From: Metridium senile
Lineage: Eukaryota > Cnidaria > Anthozoa > Actiniaria > Metridiidae
Assembly: GCA_949775045.1 (NCBI GenBank)
Contig: OX459096.1
Span: forward strand, 44,238,379 to 44,302,378
DNA length: 64,000 nt
Reading direction: 5' to 3'
Below the pieces are notes generated by a model, which was not told the origin of the DNA, searched no databases, and saw only the letters and a list, made by a program, of their open reading frames with translations. Both the position numbers and the translations under genes were made by a program. Below are positions 43,450 through 64,000 of the stretch, piece after piece. How positions within the stretch are numbered: the first letter of the stretch is position 1; each line of letters opens with the position of its first letter.

Positions 43450-44949
43450 CACGATGCGTTTTTTGACTTGATTTATCTAACAGTCCATGGCCGATCCCCA
43501 TTTTTCTCTGAACTCTCCACCTTGTAGCGAAGCACGTGGCGATCGATCGTCATTTCCTAAAATGTACTTCATTTCGTCGATTCGGCAAACTCCAACACAC
43601 ACTTCTAATTCATCTTGGGGTTATAGCCTAGACATTATCGCTTTCTAACCAAACTATAAATTCGATTTTCTAAAGTATTATTTTCCTCGAATATAACCTC
43701 TACATCATGTGACTTGTATCTGTTATTGACAATGTCAACATTGAATTGGCCAATCAGAGAGTTTCAAGCAGGTGGATTAGAACAATCGAAGCCACCTGAC
43801 TGGGAAACACTAAAACATAGCAAAGTAATTTTAATTACTGCTTTATTGGTCCCAATAACTAACACCTAATCCTTTGGGTACCTGCAAATTGACTTCTTGA
43901 TCTTTCAGCGCTCCGCTGTGAAAAGATTTTACAGTGTCATATTTTTTTCAGTCATGTGATAATCTATCTTTCCAATTTATGTCAAACAAAATCAATAAAT
44001 TGTAAATTGTTATTATCTATTCCGTGGCTTTTGGCTTAATAAATTCCCGTTAATGTCAACTGAGAGCAGGTATAGCTACAATAGCTTATCAATATTTTTT
44101 GTAATGACACTTTCCGAGTTGGTGGCCGAGTGTTTACGCGCCCCTGAGCGTGAAGTGTTTGTAAGCGTGAAGTGTGCGTTGAGCGTGAGCTGCTTGCGTG
44201 ACGATACATGCAAATATGATCTGCATGAAAACACACAATGATTTCAAATATTACACAAAAATGTTAACCAAATTCAAAAAATTTGGTTTTTTATTGTGTT
44301 TAACTTAGCTGAATTCCACTGACAATTGTTCTTTTTACAAACAAAAGCGCCTTTAAAGAATTATTAGAACAGTTGAAAAAGCAGAATTTTAGAAGACGCT
44401 GTATTCTATCATGGATAATAAAACAGTTTTTATTATCCATGATTCTATTTATGTCAGTTGGTACTAATTAAAGAATAAAGGCTTTTTAGTGAAAAGTAAA
44501 AATAATTTTATAGTCAAACACTTTTTGAGAGATTGCAGTGATTTTTATCACCAATTTTTTCTACATTACTTAATTGCAATACACAGAAAAATAGCAAAAA
44601 ATATTTGAGTTTTTTTTTCAAAACAGAACTCCCCCCTCTTTCCCCCCTATCCCCGCATCCACGAACGACATCATTGAAAGATAAAAATTGCTCTACAATA
44701 TGTTCAACATTTTAGTGAAAAAAATAGAAATCGTAAGCTGTATTTGTAAGTAAATTTGTTTCTGTAAATATAAACAAAACATGTAACAAAATACGAACGT
44801 GGAAGAATGATGTAGATTGGGCTTCCTGTGTTATCTCGACCCAGTCCTCACTTCCTTGTCATTTCCAATATGGCTGCACACATGGCACATTGTAAATATA
44901 AACTTAACATAGATATAGCTGTTTATTTGTGACACAAAAATACTTAGAA
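43450..44949. promoter_or_regulatory. Shared upstream region of the head-to-head MAP3K and ICE1 genes
   Basis: Between the two divergent start codons. No coding exon is recognised. It should contain both promoters and 5' UTRs, but I see no clear TATA for either. A perfect small hairpin at 44408-44443 lies within it. Confidence 0.5.
44408..44443. repeat. Perfect 16-bp inverted repeat (hairpin)
   Basis: ATCATGGATAATAAAA and its exact inverse, separated by four bases. Its position in the divergent intergenic region makes a cruciform or an RNA hairpin possible. Function unknown. Confidence 0.6.
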
Positions 44950-60284
<15,335 letters not shown>

Positions 60285-60479
60285 CATTGGTTTTTCTTAA
60301 CTATCGCTTTCTTTACATCTGTTTCTAATACGATGGAAATTAAAGGTGTACATGATCTCTTTTTAATAATTGTTGTCATCTTTGTTATAAAAACATAAGT
60401 TAGCAATCAGGACGAAGTAAATCTATAGCGGTAATTGTGTTTAGCTTAGGGTCAATGTTATATTAAATGAAGATTAAGT

Positions 60480-60950
60480 AGTGGTTAACCTGTTTCCGAG
60501 CAAAACATTGCAGCAAAAACGCATGATATTAGTGTTTGAAAGGATGTCGATTAATAGCGGTTAATCTGGAGTCGGGCTGCGTCGGTTTTACCAAGAAAAA
60601 CATTGGAACAAAAATGTATGATATTAGTGTTTGTAAGGGTGTCGATTAATAGCGGTTAATCTGGAGTCGGGCTGTGTCGTTTTACCAAGCAAAACATTGG
60701 AGCAAAAACGCATGATATTAGTGTACATATTTAGTGTTTGAAAGGGTGTCGATTATATATAGCGGTTAAATTAGAGTCGGGCTGCGTAGGTGTTTCCAAG
60801 CAAAACATTGGAGCAACATTTCAGATGATATTTAGTTTTTGAAAGGGTGTCAATTAATTGCGGTTAAATTAGAGTCGGGCTGCGTAGGTGTTTCCAAGCA
60901 AAACATTGGAGCAACATTTCAATTGATATTTAGTGTCACGAACGAGTGTC
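60480..60950. repeat. Five-unit satellite-like tandem repeat (~95-115 bp)
   Basis: Each unit holds AGCGGTTAA..GAGTCGGGCTGCGT, CCAAGCAAAACATTGGAGCA and TTTGAAAGGGTGTCGATTA. Five units follow the ICE1 stop by about 200 bp and diverge progressively. It may start in the ICE1 3' UTR. Confidence 0.8.
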
Positions 60951-61070
60951 GTAAGAAATGTCGTCTAGATAATGTAGCAACTTTCTGACATTCTGGACGT
61001 CGGTTCTTGGTCAGAGCACGTGAGCGGATGTGATTGTATCCTGCGAGTGCCTCTTCGAGTATAACGAGCC

Positions 61071-61080
61071 ATGAGTCAGG
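61071..61080 (+). CDS. Possible first-exon start (MSQ then donor), unidentified gene
   Basis: An ATG with good context (GAGCCATGAG) is followed after ten bases by a strong donor (GGGTAAGTTG). Upstream sequence at 60960-61060 is more GC-rich than its surroundings, as near a promoter. I could not connect a following exon: downstream acceptors at about 61279 and 61321 lead to stops in this phase. Weak. Confidence 0.2.
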
Positions 61081-63158
61081 GTAAGTTGTATTTTAAAGTT
61101 TTAATACTTTTTGGACATGTATAAAATAACTGACTAACTATTAATACAACGACAGAGGAAATTCTCGTAGAATTAAAAATATATAATTAATAAGCATTTG
61201 TGAACATCGAAAGTGGGTTGCAGAGCCGTGAATTCTAAACGAAACGTATGATTATTTGAGTTTTCTTGTCTCGCAGGCCGCGATTACATATTATTATATT
61301 CTTCTTTTCCTTTTGGTACAGGACGAACCTGTCGTCGGACCTTTTACCGTTGAAAGTATTTACTTGGGATATTTACCTTACATAACGTCAATATTTAATA
61401 AAGATACATTTTGTAGAGGAAAGAGCAAAATATCAAATTTACACAAAATGAATTAGAGAATGATTATTTTGTTTGAAAGTGAAATAGTTGAATTAGCATC
61501 TTATTTTTCCCTTTGTATTTATTTATATGGTTATATTGTTCATTTGATACTTTACAGAGTTATACCCCTCCCCCAAAACTATCCCATTACACCAAATAAT
61601 TGAAATATTTAGAAGTTTGATAACAAAACAATGCAGTAACCTCATGAAAAATCTTTTAATCCGTCGATAGCTTTCCGCAATCTAAAGAACATGTCATAAA
61701 ATCCACAAAGTATCTGTCATGGATATAATCCTTTTTAAATCTTTCCAAAATAGATAAGAGATGATTAAGAGATGAGCTGACTTCAGAGTTGTCTTGTAAG
61801 AAAAGAATTAAAGGTTGGAAGTCTGGCTATTCGACAAAAAAAAAAAAAAATGATTAGAAACTTAAAATGTTTTTTTTTTAGTCAAATTCAAGACGAGCAC
61901 TGTTCATTTTATTACTACATGTGCTATGCCCATCGAGTAATTAGGTCTTCCATGGGTCGAAAGGATGGTCGGGATATATTTATAAATACTATTCAGAGCT
62001 GGGCAAGTTTCTCATTTCTATGCAGGGAAGGGCTAGGTCTGCGTTGTAAATACATAACAGACCATAACAGGGTGAGGGTAATTCCATCTATTGTAGACTT
62101 AAGTTTAGGGTGTCCCACGAGTGTTCATATAGAATTGATACAATACCACAATGCTAATAATTTATTTCAGTCCACTTTTATTATTTAATCCATTCATATT
62201 ATTGTGCCATCTCTAATATTAACTTTCTATCAAGATCTTTAACTTGTTTGAATCCCTCACTTATCATTGTAGTTTAGCACTATAAAATAGACATCGTCGA
62301 TGTTGCTAAGGAAACGACAATATGCACTAGCGTCATTTTCTAGAACAAAGCATGATTGGAAACTGAATCCCTGCACAATTTTATGTCCACATACACTAAA
62401 ATAAACTCTTTGTTAAATTCATTTATAAACGTTTCTTTTTATCTGTAGTTAAAATACTCTTTAGTGGGCATAAAAAAGTGCAAGGATTCCATCAATTTCC
62501 CATCGTGCTTTGCTCTAGAAAATGGCGCTTTAACATCTCCTAAAGGAGTAAACAGTACACCGTGAAAAGTACTTTTACGGACGTTTCGATCAATCATCCT
62601 TCTTTAACTCCGATATAGGCGGGAGACGAAGGATAAAAGTCCGAAATGTGAGTTAGAAGTTTATTATCCGGTGTACAGTTCAGTTACATTATTGCTTAAA
62701 ATCGTGAACTATATAGACTATAACGAAAAATTAACTTTTTCTTCATCTCGGCACTTAGTAGTAGGCACAGATACATCGATAAACAATAAAATGCTGCTTT
62801 CGTCAGTGGGAGAATTGCAAATAAAATTGCGTCATAAAACAAGTAAATAAAGTGATACAAGTCTTCTAACTTAGCTCTATCACATTTACACTGGGTTCCA
62901 GAGGAAGCGTTTTTGCCGAAGTCGACCATGGCGGAAAAATTCCTCTGGAACACCGGGTATATCATATATGCACAAAGAACACCTGATTTTAGGGGATGTA
63001 GTTTGCAATTATAAGCGTAAATCAAACCAATTGTTTAGTGCAATAAGTACAAGTTTTAATGGTTTCCGGCCATATAGTGCTCTGTGCTTGTCAAACTATT
63101 TTGTTATCTTGAGTGCTATTTCTATTGATCACAATTGTAATTTTTCTCTAAAATTCAC
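61081..63158. other. Intergenic DNA with two imperfect inverted-repeat elements
   Basis: No gene recognised. One imperfect foldback spans about 62330-62530 (TTCTAGAACAAAGCATGATT against its diverged inverse). A smaller one lies at about 62885-62955 (GGTTCCAGAGGAA and inverse). Short reading frames here lack family motifs. Confidence 0.45.
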
Positions 63159-63448
63159 TTACTGAATATTAAACTTAGGAAACATAAGTTCAATCCACTC
63201 GTCTCTGTTAATTTTGCCATCTTTGTCGCTATCAACCGTTTCTATGTCTTTACTAGCTCTTTCATCTGTTATATCCTGACCTATATCCTCGCAAAACTCT
63301 TTGAGTTCTTTAGAACTTATCAAGCCATCACTGTCAGTATCAAGTTCAGAGAAAAGTTCAGCCAATGTCTGTTCTTTAGTCATCATTGCTTCAAACTCGG
63401 CAAGATTGGGCACGAATGTAAAGTGGTGAATATCTTCTGTAGTCCAAT
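63159..63448 (-). CDS. C-terminal exon of an EF-hand calcium-binding protein
   Basis: The minus-strand exon begins after acceptor TTTTTCAG at 63449-63450 with two bases of a split codon and ends at a TAA at 63159-63161, giving about 96 residues. Two canonical 12-residue EF loops are visible, DTDSDGLISSKE and DSDKDGKINRDE, with the glycine at position 6 and the acidic residue at 12. Both loops should bind calcium. The exon starts WTTEDIHHFTFVPNLAEFEA and ends WIELMFPKFNIQ, which I cannot assign to a named family. Upstream exons lie beyond a MITE-filled intron, probably outside the window. Confidence 0.75.
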
Positions 63449-63474
63449 CTGAAAAATATGCAATCTAAATACTC

Positions 63475-63697
63475 CAGTTTCAGGTTATTTATCACCGCTG
63501 TACTGTTTGACAAAAGGCGCACTTGCATCGATTTGTTGTTAAAATATTTACAATCCCAAGCAAAGCACGAAAAAATGTTAATGCTTTAATAACAATAGAA
63601 AACACATTTGAATTTACTCTGAATTGAGGGTACTGCTGTGGATATCGGCGCCTTTTGTCAAATAGTATACAGCGGTGTTAGATAACATGAAACTGGT
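63475..63697. mobile_element. Foldback MITE upstream of the EF-hand exon
   Basis: The arms contain CCAGTTTCAGGTTATTTATC and its near inverse, with GACAAAAGGCGC/GCGCCTTTTGTC at the inner side. About 223 bp, no ORF. Confidence 0.65.
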
Positions 63698-64000
63698 CTA
63701 TTACAAAATAACAATATAATTACATCGGCCTACAAAGACGAAAAACCGACTACCTCCCACTCCTATGTTTATTTCAACACTCTTATTCAAATTTGAAATC
63801 AGCACTAAGTAGGCACCTTTTTAAAGCACGTGCAAAAGTTACAGTTTTTGCATATTGTATCTTCAGTTCAAACATTGATAAACCTTTAGATTCAAAATGA
63901 TTGTCAATACAACGAAGTAATTTAAAACTTCTGTAGCAAACAGTTTCAATTATTTTTTTAAACGTTAAGTGATTTCCCGCTGTCAAAATCTACTTTTTTC
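63698..64000. other. Right edge, no feature supported
   Basis: A short minus-strand frame at 63783-63986 begins at a TTG after a stop and has no recognisable motif. Nothing else is seen. Confidence 0.35.

Noticed and set aside
61256..61456. Frame with DEPVVGPFTVESIYLG, possible exon after MSQ
   Set aside because: It starts at TTG and is not in phase with the donor at 61081. No family is recognised.

Overview
The window looks like an AT-rich, intron-bearing invertebrate nuclear genome. Cnidaria, probably an anthozoan, is my best guess. The reasons are a tandem array of cGAS-like receptor genes, a cysteine-rich WSC-like module at the left edge, CR1/L2-type and R2/NeSL-type LINEs, many small inverted-repeat transposons and very long (ATT)n tracts. 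Species cannot be read from the sequence alone, and other invertebrates are not excluded.

Layout. 1-6.9 kb: tail of a gene with a WSC-like module, a 5'-truncated LINE with an intact reverse-transcriptase ORF, two copies of one MITE family, a foldback element with 9-bp target duplications, and a two-exon gene for a secreted peptide with two beta-defensin-like six-cysteine motifs. 7.4-31.6 kb: three tandem segmental copies (A, B, C) of a block carrying a cGAS/Mab21-like nucleotidyltransferase gene (cGLR). Each gene has a short first coding exon, one intron and a large catalytic exon, and all three copies keep the same TATA and TGACGTCA elements upstream. Copy A has lost the start codon used by B and C, and copy C has a different first-exon peptide. 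Between A and B lies a nest of elements: a full-length CR1-like LINE (PHD finger, 2A-like motif, endonuclease, RT) inserted in a decayed LINE with a restriction-like endonuclease, with further TIR elements inserted in both. Several insertions can be placed exactly because a paralogous copy is the empty site.

31.6-64 kb is ordinary single-copy gene space. A DLK/LZK-type MAP3K runs on the minus strand (ten exons found, terminal exon not found). About 1.5 kb away, a sixteen-exon plus-strand gene encodes the little elongation complex subunit 1 (ICE1, 2221 aa; every splice phase closes). The two genes are head to head. An EF-hand gene exon closes the right side on the minus strand. Their introns hold MITEs, a miRNA-like hairpin, an antisense nested ORF for a two-TM protein and long simple repeats.

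Biologically the notable part is the immune-like left half: a defensin-like secreted peptide gene beside a recently amplified, N-terminally diversifying cGLR array whose members carry a very basic N-terminal tail and a C-terminal NLS-like motif. Two of the three loci also carry a large foldback element in the transcribed direction upstream of the coding exons. Exon models were made by eye from splice signals and phase, without transcript evidence.
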